Source: an uncultured Clostridia bacterium
GTDB lineage: Bacteria; Bacillota; Clostridia; TANB77; CAG-508
Assembly: GCA_947630155.1 (NCBI GenBank)
Contig: CANRGM010000011.1
Coordinates: 1 to 21,297 of the forward strand
Reading direction: 5' to 3'
DNA length: 21,297 nucleotides
The stretch's first letter is position 1, and each line of letters begins with the position of its first letter. Below, one piece after another: positions 7,708 to 14,976 of the stretch. The notes beneath the pieces were generated by a model. That model was not told where the DNA came from, did no database searches, and saw only the letters and a program-made list of their open reading frames with translations. A program made the position numbers and the translations under genes.

Positions 7708-8556
7708 ATGTCAGAGATAATAGATGGAAAAAATCTTGCGCAAAAAATAAGAAAGAATTTAAAAATTGAAGTTGATGAATTAAAAAATATAGGAATAAAG
7801 CCTAAATTAGCAGTGATTATGGTTGGTGATGATAAAGCTTCAAAGGTATATGTAAAAAATAAAAGTAGGGCTTGTGAAGAAATAGGAATTGATTATGAAG
7901 AATTTTTAATGGATGAAAATATCAAAATGAATGAACTGTTAGATTTAATTGAGGAATTAAATAACAGAAAAGACATTCATGGAATACTATTACAAAGTCC
8001 AATACCAAAGCATTTAGATATAAATCAAGCATTTAATAAAATTGATTATAGAAAAGATGTTGATGGGTTTAATCCTGTAAATGTTGGAAAATTATCAATA
8101 GGCGAAGACTGTTTTATTTCATGTACTCCTTATGGAGTTATGAAAATGCTTGAAGAATACAATATAGATGTACAAGGAAAAAATGTTGTAATTATAGGAA
8201 GAAGTAATATTGTAGGTAAACCTTTAATTCAATGTATGTTAAAAAAGAATGGCACTGTTACTATTTGTCATTCTAAGACAGAAAACATAAAACAAATAAC
8301 ATCAAATGCTGATATACTAATTGCAGCACTTGGTAAAGCAAAGTTTGTTACACAAGATATGGTAAAAGATGGGGCTGTTATCATAGATGTGGGAATAAAC
8401 AGAAATGAAGAAGGAAAATTGGTTGGGGATGTTGATTTCGAAAATGTAGAAAAGAAAACATCATTTATAACTCCTGTTCCAGGAGGAGTTGGACCAATGA
8501 CAATAGCAATGCTTATGACTAATGTTGTAAAAGCAGCTAAAAATATAGGTATGTAA
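7708..8556 (+). CDS. folD: Bifunctional methylenetetrahydrofolate dehydrogenase/cyclohydrolase
   Basis: I chose the ATG at 7708 because GGAGG (7698-7702) sits five bases ahead; an in-frame ATG at 7696 overlaps that ribosome site. The 282-residue product interconverts 5,10-methylene-, methenyl- and 10-formyl-tetrahydrofolate with NADP(H), supplying one-carbon units. Seen: Tyr48-x3-Lys52 of the catalytic YVxxK motif, the QSPIP segment near 96-100, the DVDGFNP motif (Asp117, Asp119), the Rossmann GRSNIVGKP segment, and the C-terminal PVPGGVGPMT signature. The length is normal for the family. A probable terminator or attenuator hairpin begins 12 bases after the stop. Confidence 0.97.
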   Translation: MSEIIDGKNLAQKIRKNLKIEVDELKNIGIKPKLAVIMVGDDKASKVYVKNKSRACEEIGIDYEEFLMDENIKMNELLDLIEELNNRKDIHGILLQSPIPKHLDINQAFNKIDYRKDVDGFNPVNVGKLSIGEDCFISCTPYGVMKMLEEYNIDVQGKNVVIIGRSNIVGKPLIQCMLKKNGTVTICHSKTENIKQITSNADILIAALGKAKFVTQDMVKDGAVIIDVGINRNEEGKLVGDVDFENVEKKTSFITPVPGGVGPMTIAMLMTNVVKAAKNIGM

Positions 8557-8568
8557 TTATAATTTTTC

Positions 8569-8602
8569 GGGGGGCTAAATTATAAGATATGGCTCCTTTT
8601 TT
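8569..8602 (+). terminator. Candidate terminator hairpin downstream of folD
   Basis: GGGGGGCTA (8569-8577) can pair with TGGCTCCTT (8590-8598) as nine consecutive RNA pairs, four of them G-U. The loop is 12 bases, and T8597-T8602 forms the U-run. The run of six G is exceptional in this AT-rich window. The right arm also belongs to a competing hairpin at 8588-8629. Confidence 0.5.
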
Positions 8603-8629
8603 GTAGGCATAATACATAAAGGAGCTATA
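8588..8629 (+). promoter_or_regulatory. Competing 12-bp hairpin in the dprA leader, possible antiterminator
   Basis: Positions 8588-8599 pair with 8618-8629 over 12 consecutive positions (one G-U) around an 18-base loop. The left arm contains the same GGCTCC segment used as right arm by the 8569-8602 hairpin, so the two folds exclude each other. A further 6-bp stem, AGGTTT/AAACCT, lies at 8636-8641 and 8660-8665. The regulatory role is inference from the layout; I do not recognise the class. Confidence 0.4.
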
Positions 8630-8723
8630 CAGAAAAGGTTTATAGGTAAATCCACAAGAAAACCTAAATAATAAAAAAGGAGTATATGATATATTAATAA
8701 AAATATATTATAAAATTGTTTGC

Positions 8724-9590
8724 ATGAATAATAAATATTGGATATGGTTTTCCAGATTGGAAACAATGACAAGTATACAAAAAGAAAAAATTTTAAAGAA
8801 ATTTAAGTCTCCTGAAATTATATGGAATTTAGATAAAGAAAATTTGAGAGAAATAGAAGGAATTGATGAAAATTGCATAGATGAAATATTAAACCCTAAA
8901 TATAGATTCAATCTTGAAAAATATGTAAATTATATGAATGAAAATGATATACATATAATTAATTTGTTTGATGAGGTATATCCAGACAAACTTAAAAACA
9001 TATATGATAAACCAGTAATACTATTTGCAAAAGGAAATTTGAAATTATTAAGAAAAAAATCAATAGCAATTGTTGGTTGCAGAGAATGTAGTTTATATGG
9101 AAAAAAGGTTGCACTTGAATTGGCATTTGAATTAGCAAAACAAAATATATGCATTATAAGTGGACTTGCCAGGGGAATAGACAAATATTCACATATTGGT
9201 GCTATAAAAGAAAAAGGAAGTACTATAGCTGTAATAGGAAACGGATTAGATAATATTTATCCATATGAAAATAGTAAATTAGCTGAAGAAATTTTGAAAA
9301 ATAATGGACTTATACTTTCAGAGTATATTATAGGTACTAAGCCTAATAAAATGAATTTCCCTGCAAGGAATAGAATAATTAGTGGTTTATCAGATGGAAT
9401 AGTAATTGTAGAAGCTAAAAATAAAAGTGGAGCTTTAATAACAGCAGATTTTGGATTAGAGCAAGGGAAAGAAATATTTGCTGTTCCAGGAAATATCTAT
9501 AGCAATAATTCTTTTGGAACAAATGATTTAATTAGGCAAGGAGCTAATATAGTTACATGTTGTAAAGACATAATTGATTATATTGTGTGA
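8724..9590 (+). CDS. dprA: DNA-processing protein DprA (Smf), short form
   Basis: The 288-residue product carries the Rossmann-like DprA core from about residue 85: IAIVGCRE, SGLARGID (146-153), IGNGLDNIYP, FPARNRIISG (from 202), GALITADFGLEQG and the AVPGN motif. DprA binds single-stranded DNA and loads RecA during natural transformation, but it is also widespread in species not known to be competent. The N-terminal helical region is present. The chain ends right after the core (KDIIDYIV), so the C-terminal winged-helix domain seen in longer DprA proteins is missing. The ATG at 8724 fits the family N-terminus but has no visible ribosome site; an AAAAAAGGAG at 8673-8682 lies some 40 bases upstream. 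The usual downstream neighbour topA is absent. Confidence 0.94.
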   Translation: MNNKYWIWFSRLETMTSIQKEKILKKFKSPEIIWNLDKENLREIEGIDENCIDEILNPKYRFNLEKYVNYMNENDIHIINLFDEVYPDKLKNIYDKPVILFAKGNLKLLRKKSIAIVGCRECSLYGKKVALELAFELAKQNICIISGLARGIDKYSHIGAIKEKGSTIAVIGNGLDNIYPYENSKLAEEILKNNGLILSEYIIGTKPNKMNFPARNRIISGLSDGIVIVEAKNKSGALITADFGLEQGKEIFAVPGNIYSNNSFGTNDLIRQGANIVTCCKDIIDYIV

Positions 9591-9658
9591 TATTTTGCTG
9601 ATATAAATATACGAATAATAAAAAAGTAATATTTTATTAAATAAAAATAAAAAAAGTC
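9591..9658. other. AT-only spacer after dprA
   Basis: Only a weak AT stem (AATAAAA with TTTTATT, within about 9618-9640) is visible. I see no convincing terminator or gene before the PBP promoter. Confidence 0.4.
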
Positions 9659-9687
9659 TTTCAATTTTAGCATTTTTGTAATATAAT
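9659..9687 (+). promoter_or_regulatory. Candidate promoter for the class A PBP gene
   Basis: A perfect -10 TATAAT (9682-9687) lies 17 bases after TTTCAA (9659-9664), which matches the -35 consensus at only three of six positions. The gap to the ATG at 9737 leaves a leader of about 43 bases containing AAAAGGAG (9721-9728). Confidence 0.45.
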
Positions 9688-9736
9688 AAGTAGGTAAGTT
9701 TGACTAAGATTATTAGTTAGAAAAGGAGTATAAAAA

Positions 9737-12601
9737 ATGGGTGGTAGAACAAATAAAACAAAAAATAATAAAAATAAAAATAAATATGATTATGATTCTA
9801 CAAAAAGATACCAAATTAATAATGGTCCTATAAAAAAAGGAAATGCAAAAACAAATAAAAAGAAGAATAAGAAGGATAAGAAAAACCAAAAAAACCATTC
9901 TGTATTGAAAAAAGTAATTCTTATTTTCATTTTATTAATAATATTATTAATACTTATTGCAAGTGGAGTTTTTGTAGGAGTATTCTTTAGTGATAAATTT
10001 GCTATGACTAAAGAGGATTTATTAATAAACTATTCAAATACAATAGTATATGATGCAGAAGGTAATGTTATTGCAGAATTATCTGGAAAAGAAAATAGAC
10101 AGATAATAAGTATAGATGAAATGAGTCCATATTTACCAAAAGCTTTTGTATCAATAGAAGATGAGAGATTCTATCAACACCATGGTGTTGATATAAAAAG
10201 AACTGCTGCAGCTACATTTACATATATAACACACTCTGGTTCATCTAACTTTGGAGGTAGTACGATAACACAACAATTAGTTAAAAATATAACTAATGAA
10301 AAAGAGAGTAGCGGTACTGCAGGAATGCAAAGAAAAATAAGAGAAATGTCAAGAGCATATCAAATAGAAAAAATGCTAAAAAAAGATGAAATCTTACAAC
10401 TATATCTAAATTTGATTCCACTTGCTTCAAGTGGTGGAGATATATGTGGAGTAGAAACAGCATCTAGATATTATTTCAATAAATCAGCAAGTGAATTAAC
10501 TATAGAACAGTGTGCTTTTTTGGCTGGTGTTACACATAGTCCAACTCAATATAATCCATATAAAGAAAATCCAAATACAGAAAAAATAAATTCAAGAACT
10601 AAAACTGTGCTAGGAAAAATGAAAGAACTAGGATATATAACAGATGTTGAATATAATGATGCAATAGCAAAAGTGGATGAAGGATTAAAATTTGAAAAGG
10701 GAGAGTTACCTACCGCAACAATTGAAGATTATTATATTTCTGCAGCTGTAGATCAAGTAATTGATGAAATGGTAGAACAAGGTATGTCATATGAATTTGC
10801 TAGAAGTCGTGTTTATGGAGGAGGATTAAAAATTTATACAACATTAGTTCCATCTATACAACAAATTGTTAAAGAAGAATATAACGCTGAAACATATATA
10901 AAACCTGGAACAATAGAAAAAAATGAAGGAAAACACACTCAATCTGCAATGGTTATAATTGATCATAAGTCAGGAAAAGTTGTAGCATGTATGGGTGGAT
11001 TAGGTACAGATGTAAATGCTATTGGTACAAATAGAATAAATAGTGAAAGACAGCCAGGGTCTTCCATAAAACCAATAGGAGTATATGGACCCGCATTGGA
11101 GAAAGGAATAATAAATGCATCTACAATTTATGATAATTCCCCTACCACATTTGGAAATGATACTAAACCTTGGCCACAAAATGCAACAAACCAAAAATCT
11201 GGTTTATGTACAATTAGAGATGCATTAGAAGTATCATCTAATATTGTAGCTTGTAAAGTTATGTCAGAAGTAGGACCAGATAATGCTATAGATTTTATGA
11301 GATCTTTAGGAATAACATCATTAGTAAAAGCAAGTGAAACTAGTTCAGAAGAAAAAAATGATACAAATCTTTCAGTAGCATTAGGAGGAGTAACTAGTGG
11401 TATAAGTCCACTTCAAATGGCAGCAGCATATGCAGCAATAGCTAATGATGGTGTATATATTTCACCTACTTTCTATACAAAGGTAGAAGATTCTTCTGGT
11501 AATATTGTAATTCAATCAAATCAGGAAACAAAAAGAGTATTTTCAGAAGGTAATGCATATGTTATGAAGAATTTACTTAAACAACCAGTTGAAGGATCAC
11601 AAGGAACTGCAAGAATTTGTAAAATGAATAACATAGATGTTGCGGCTAAAACTGGTACTACAACAGAACTTAAAGATTTGTGGTTATGTGGTTTCACACC
11701 ATATTATACGGCATCAACATGGTTTGGATATGATTATCCAGAAGAAATTATTTATCGTGGTACAAGTCCAGCAACTGCAATTTGGGCTGATGTAATGAAA
11801 AAAATCCATGAAGGTTTAGAAGGAAAGACATTTCAACAGCCAAGTAATGTTGTTACAGCAAAAGTTTGTAGAGTATCAGGTAAATGTGCAACAGGCTCAT
11901 GCACAAATACATATACAGAGTATTTTGTGGAAGGTGCAGTACCTGGAAAATGTGATGGACATAATTCATTTGTAGTATGTTCTGAATCTAAAAAACTAGC
12001 ATCAGAGTTTTGCCCAACTACAGAAACTTCATGGGGTCTTGCTAAACCTGAAAAAGAGGTTAATGCAACATGGAAAACGGGTAATGGAGGAAAATATACA
12101 GTAATTACAGAAAAATGTGATATACATACTGCTGAATCTAATAACAATAATAATGATGATAAAAAAGATGATGAAAATAATAATACTGATAAACAAAAAG
12201 ACACAGATATAACTGTTCCTAATGTTGTAGGAAAAACTGAGAGTGCAGCAAAAAGTGCATTAGGAAGCTTAACAGTTGTAGTTGAGTATAAAACAGATTC
12301 TTCAAAGGCTAATGGAGTTGTGTTGTCACAAAGTATACAACCTGGTGCGATTGTGTCAAAACAAGCTAAAATTATAATAACTGTAAATAAAGTAAGTACA
12401 AATAATAACAATGGCAATAATGGAAATACTGGCAATAATGGAAGTAATGGAAACACTGGTAACAATGGAAGCAATGGTAACACTGGTAACAACGGAAATG
12501 CTAGCGGTAATGGAAATACCGGTAATAGCGGAAGTACTGGGAATAAAGGAACCACTGGAACCAATAATGGAAATGGGACCACAGGTAATGGCTCAAATTA
12601 G
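9737..12601 (+). CDS. Class A penicillin-binding protein with PASTA domain and Gly/Asn/Thr-rich tail
   Basis: The 954-residue product is a bifunctional peptidoglycan synthase. In order: a Lys/Asn-rich cytoplasmic N-terminus (1-57), one membrane helix (about 58-84), and a GT51 glycosyltransferase domain with catalytic Glu141 in EDERFYQHHG and GGSTITQQL (173-181). The transpeptidase domain follows, with SSIK (nucleophile Ser442), SSN (500-502) and KTGT (638-641). Next come a Cys-containing segment (about 710-805), one PASTA domain (about 825-886) and a tail of Gly, Asn, Thr and Ser to residue 954. All catalytic motifs are intact. PASTA domains bind muropeptide or beta-lactam-like ligands in other proteins. 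The tail could pass through the wall, but no LPxTG sorting signal is present. AAAAGGAG precedes the ATG. The gene resembles ponA/pbp1a-type PBPs, but I cannot name the exact paralogue. Confidence 0.95.
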   Translation: MGGRTNKTKNNKNKNKYDYDSTKRYQINNGPIKKGNAKTNKKKNKKDKKNQKNHSVLKKVILIFILLIILLILIASGVFVGVFFSDKFAMTKEDLLINYSNTIVYDAEGNVIAELSGKENRQIISIDEMSPYLPKAFVSIEDERFYQHHGVDIKRTAAATFTYITHSGSSNFGGSTITQQLVKNITNEKESSGTAGMQRKIREMSRAYQIEKMLKKDEILQLYLNLIPLASSGGDICGVETASRYYFNKSASELTIEQCAFLAGVTHSPTQYNPYKENPNTEKINSRTKTVLGKMKELGYITDVEYNDAIAKVDEGLKFEKGELPTATIEDYYISAAVDQVIDEMVEQGMSYEFARSRVYGGGLKIYTTLVPSIQQIVKEEYNAETYIKPGTIEKNEGKHTQSAMVIIDHKSGKVVACMGGLGTDVNAIGTNRINSERQPGSSIKPIGVYGPALEKGIINASTIYDNSPTTFGNDTKPWPQNATNQKSGLCTIRDALEVSSNIVACKVMSEVGPDNAIDFMRSLGITSLVKASETSSEEKNDTNLSVALGGVTSGISPLQMAAAYAAIANDGVYISPTFYTKVEDSSGNIVIQSNQETKRVFSEGNAYVMKNLLKQPVEGSQGTARICKMNNIDVAAKTGTTTELKDLWLCGFTPYYTASTWFGYDYPEEIIYRGTSPATAIWADVMKKIHEGLEGKTFQQPSNVVTAKVCRVSGKCATGSCTNTYTEYFVEGAVPGKCDGHNSFVVCSESKKLASEFCPTTETSWGLAKPEKEVNATWKTGNGGKYTVITEKCDIHTAESNNNNNDDKKDDENNNTDKQKDTDITVPNVVGKTESAAKSALGSLTVVVEYKTDSSKANGVVLSQSIQPGAIVSKQAKIIITVNKVSTNNNNGNNGNTGNNGSNGNTGNNGSNGNTGNNGNASGNGNTGNSGSTGNKGTTGTNNGNGTTGNGSN
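12422..12502 (+). repeat. Three 27-bp tandem repeats in the PBP tail
   Basis: Three 27-base units encode GNTGNNGSN, GNTGNNGSN and GNTGNNGNA (residues 896-922). The surrounding tail continues with degenerate Gly-Asn/Thr steps to the stop. The repeats are in frame, so unit gain or loss would only change tail length. Confidence 0.85.
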
Positions 12602-12616
12602 CTGAATAATAAACCA

Positions 12617-12647
12617 TTTTTTACTTAGAGAAGAGTAAAATTATAAA
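12617..12647 (+). promoter_or_regulatory. PBP-ftsH gap: weak hairpin overlapping a weak promoter candidate
   Basis: TTTTACTT (12619-12626) pairs with GAGTAAAA (12633-12640) over eight positions (one G-U), but no U-run follows. The same bases supply TTTACT (12620-12625), 16 bases ahead of TATAAA (12642-12647), a passable promoter for ftsH. Only one reading is likely to be right. Confidence 0.3.
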
Positions 12648-12709
12648 TTTAATCATAAATAGAATAATATTATGAATGATGAAGAAAATAATACAAAAGG
12701 AGATAAATA

Positions 12710-14515
12710 ATGGAATCGAAAAATAATGACAACAAAAACAATAAAAAACAAAATATAACTATAATAATTTCAGTTATATTGATTATTATTACTATTTTGG
12801 GAATAGTATTATTTATGAAATATTATAATAAAGATGAAGATAAAGAGTTTTCATATACACAATTACTTACAAGTATAAATGAAGGAACTGTTGAAAAAAT
12901 TGAAATGACTGAAGGTAGTAATACAGCAAAAATAAAATTAATTAATGAAGAAAAAGAAAGAAATGTATTAATACCTAGTATAGATTCTTTCGTTGAATTA
13001 GTACAAGATAAATCTAATAATGGGGTAAACATAGAGTTTAATCAAAAAGAAAGAAATATATTTGTCTCAATTTTAAGAACATTAATTTCTTTTTTACCAA
13101 CAATCATTTTAGTAGCATTAATGTTTATGATATTTAAAATGCAAGGACTAGGTGAAAAAGGCAAAGTATATGATTCTGAAACACAAACAACAAAAACAAA
13201 ATTTGAAGATGTTGCAGGATTGGATGAAGAAAAGCAAGAAATGATAGAAATTGTAGATTTTTTAAAAAATCCTAAAAAATTTCAAGATATGGGTGCAAAA
13301 GTACCTCGTGGAGTATTATTATGTGGAAATCCTGGAACTGGTAAAACATTGATTGCGAAAGCTATTGCTGGTGAAGCTAATGTTCCTTTCATATCAATGA
13401 GTGGCTCTGAATTTATTGAAATGTTTGCGGGATTAGGAGCATCAAGAGTAAGAAAATTATTTGAAAAGGCAAGAAAAGTTGCTCCTTGTATAGTATTTAT
13501 AGATGAAATAGATGCCATAGGTTCTAGAAGAACATCATCAAGTGGAGCTGAAACTGAAAATAACCAAACTCTAAATCAACTTTTAGTTGAAATGGATGGA
13601 TTTGATACAGAAGAAACTATAATAGTACTTGCAGCAACAAATAGGCCAGAAATGCTTGACAAAGCATTACTACGTCCAGGAAGATTTGACAGACAAATAA
13701 CAGTAGCATTACCAGATTTAAATGGAAGAGAAGCTATTTTAAATATTCATGCTAAAGGTAAACAATTTGCACAAGATGTAGATTTAAGAAGTATTGCGGA
13801 AGATACAGCAGGATTTACTGGTGCTGAACTTGCAAATATTTTAAATGAAGCAGCAATAATAGCAACAATAAGAGAACGTCAAAGTATAACAAATAAAGAT
13901 ATTGAAGATGCATTAAAAAAGGTTACTGTGGGATTGGAAAAACATAATAGAGTGGTATCTGATAAAGATAAGAAAAGAACTGCAATTCATGAGGCTGGTC
14001 ATGCAGTAGTAAGCCATTTCTTGGAAACACAAAAAGATATAAAAGAAATATCAATAATACCAAGAGGTGTTGCTGGTGGATATACAATGTATAAATCAAG
14101 CGAAGATAAATGTTATATTTCAAAAAATGAAATGCAAGAAAAGTTGATAGCTTTATTTGGTGGACGAGCAGCTGAAAAACTTGCATTAGGAGATATTTCA
14201 ACAGGTGCAAGTAATGATTTAGAAGTAGCAAATGATATTGCCAAAAATATGGTAACTGTATATGGTATGAGTGAAGAGGTAGGACAAATTCATATTAATT
14301 TAGAAAAAGATCCATATCAATTAGAGTTATTAGGAAAGAAATATGGAGATATCATAGGAACTGAGATAAAATCACTTGTGGATGATGCATATTTCAAAGC
14401 ACAAACAATTTTAGCTAATCATATGGATGCACTTGAAGTAGTTTCAAATGAATTATTAGAGAAAGAAGTTATCACAGCAGAAAGATTTGAAGAATTAATG
14501 GCAAATATTAACTAA
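12710..14515 (+). CDS. ftsH: ATP-dependent membrane zinc metalloprotease FtsH
   Basis: The 601-residue product has the full FtsH layout: a short cytoplasmic start, TM1 (about 16-37), an extracytoplasmic segment of about 80 residues, TM2 (about 119-143), an AAA+ domain and an M41 peptidase. Seen: Walker A GNPGTGKT (206-213), Walker B with Asp265-Glu266, the second region of homology (TNRPEMLDKALLRPGRFDR), zinc-binding HEAGH (427-431) and the probable third zinc ligand Asp503 in TGASNDL. By family it extracts and degrades membrane and unstable cytosolic proteins as a hexamer. Two differences from the usual motifs stand out. Walker A has Asn207 where most have Pro. The central pore loop reads F-A-G (239-241) rather than F-V-G. 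AAAAGGAGAT precedes the ATG. The next gene is separated by the T-box leader. Confidence 0.95.
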   Translation: MESKNNDNKNNKKQNITIIISVILIIITILGIVLFMKYYNKDEDKEFSYTQLLTSINEGTVEKIEMTEGSNTAKIKLINEEKERNVLIPSIDSFVELVQDKSNNGVNIEFNQKERNIFVSILRTLISFLPTIILVALMFMIFKMQGLGEKGKVYDSETQTTKTKFEDVAGLDEEKQEMIEIVDFLKNPKKFQDMGAKVPRGVLLCGNPGTGKTLIAKAIAGEANVPFISMSGSEFIEMFAGLGASRVRKLFEKARKVAPCIVFIDEIDAIGSRRTSSSGAETENNQTLNQLLVEMDGFDTEETIIVLAATNRPEMLDKALLRPGRFDRQITVALPDLNGREAILNIHAKGKQFAQDVDLRSIAEDTAGFTGAELANILNEAAIIATIRERQSITNKDIEDALKKVTVGLEKHNRVVSDKDKKRTAIHEAGHAVVSHFLETQKDIKEISIIPRGVAGGYTMYKSSEDKCYISKNEMQEKLIALFGGRAAEKLALGDISTGASNDLEVANDIAKNMVTVYGMSEEVGQIHINLEKDPYQLELLGKKYGDIIGTEIKSLVDDAYFKAQTILANHMDALEVVSNELLEKEVITAERFEELMANIN

Positions 14516-14530
14516 AATTAAAATAAACTA

Positions 14531-14559
14531 TTGAAAATAATAAAAAAATATGGTAATAT
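14531..14559 (+). promoter_or_regulatory. Extended -10 promoter for the ileS T-box transcript
   Basis: TTGAAA (14531-14536) is 17 bases ahead of TAATAT (14554-14559). The -10 is preceded by TGG at 14551-14553, giving the extended TGn element. Transcription should begin near 14566, just before the first T-box sequences. Confidence 0.7.
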
Positions 14560-14565
14560 ATCATT

Positions 14566-14889
14566 ATTATATAGTAAAAACAATGTGAAGGACAATACAA
14601 ATAATGTAAAACTAACAGAGAACTAGAGAATGGTGAAATTCTAGTAAGATAATAAATTATTTGTTATCACCTTTAGGTTATTTAACTGAAATTTTATGAA
14701 GTGCTTTAGGTACTAATAATTATTAAGTTAAGTCGTATTCTTGCGTTAAAAGATATTTAAGAGAAAAGATTTTATTATATTTATATTTTATCTATAGTAA
14801 TTTATATAAATAAATCTTTTAAATTAGGTGGTACCGCGGATTTTAAAGCTATTCGTCCTAAATAAAAGTTAGGATTGATAGCTTTTTTT
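14566..14889 (+). ncRNA. T-box leader riboswitch (tRNA-Ile) upstream of ileS
   Basis: The canonical T-box AGGTGGTACCGCG is at 14826-14838. Upstream, the Stem I distal arm is seen as ACTAGA/TCTAGT enclosing the GGTG loop motif (about 14622-14645), then ACCTTTAGG (14669-14677) and the conserved GAA (14688-14690). ATT directly follows at 14691-14693; it is an Ile codon and the likely specifier. The antiterminator stem is 14816-14824 with 14840-14848 (8 of 9 pairs). It shares 14845-14848 with the terminator left arm, so the two folds exclude each other. By family, uncharged tRNA-Ile pairs its anticodon with the specifier and its CCA end with the T-box, allowing read-through. This fills the 461-base gap between ftsH and ileS. 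Confidence 0.96.
14845..14889 (+). terminator. T-box intrinsic terminator
   Basis: Arms 14845-14861 and 14869-14885 pair at 16 of 17 positions (two G-U, one mismatch at C14854/T14876) around a 7-base loop. A run of seven T (14883-14889) begins in the right arm. It is the terminator half of the switch. Confidence 0.95.
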
Positions 14890-14976
14890 GATTGTTAATT
14901 AAGCATTCTAAAAATAACACAGCAAATAAAAAAAATTTTTTTTAAAGAATAATATAAATAAAAGGAGAGATGAAAA

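Noticed and set aside
11833..12582. A 249-codon leftward open frame opposite the PBP C-terminus
   Set aside because: It is the complement of the PBP's catalytic-domain end and Gly/Asn/Thr repeats, giving a Leu/Pro/Val low-complexity product with no ribosome site; the rightward frame has real domains.
12422..12600. Short tandem repeats considered as a CRISPR-like or minisatellite array
   Set aside because: Repeats are contiguous without unique spacers, in frame with the PBP and continuous with its coding sequence.
12411..12605. A second rightward open frame within the PBP tail, Met/Glu/Val-rich
   Set aside because: It arises from reading the same tandem repeats in another frame; it has no ribosome site and no recognisable protein.
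12672..12710. A 12-codon ORF whose TAA overlaps the ftsH ATG, as a possible leader peptide
   Set aside because: It has no ribosome site and overlaps the ftsH Shine-Dalgarno; short ORFs like this are expected by chance in AT-rich DNA.
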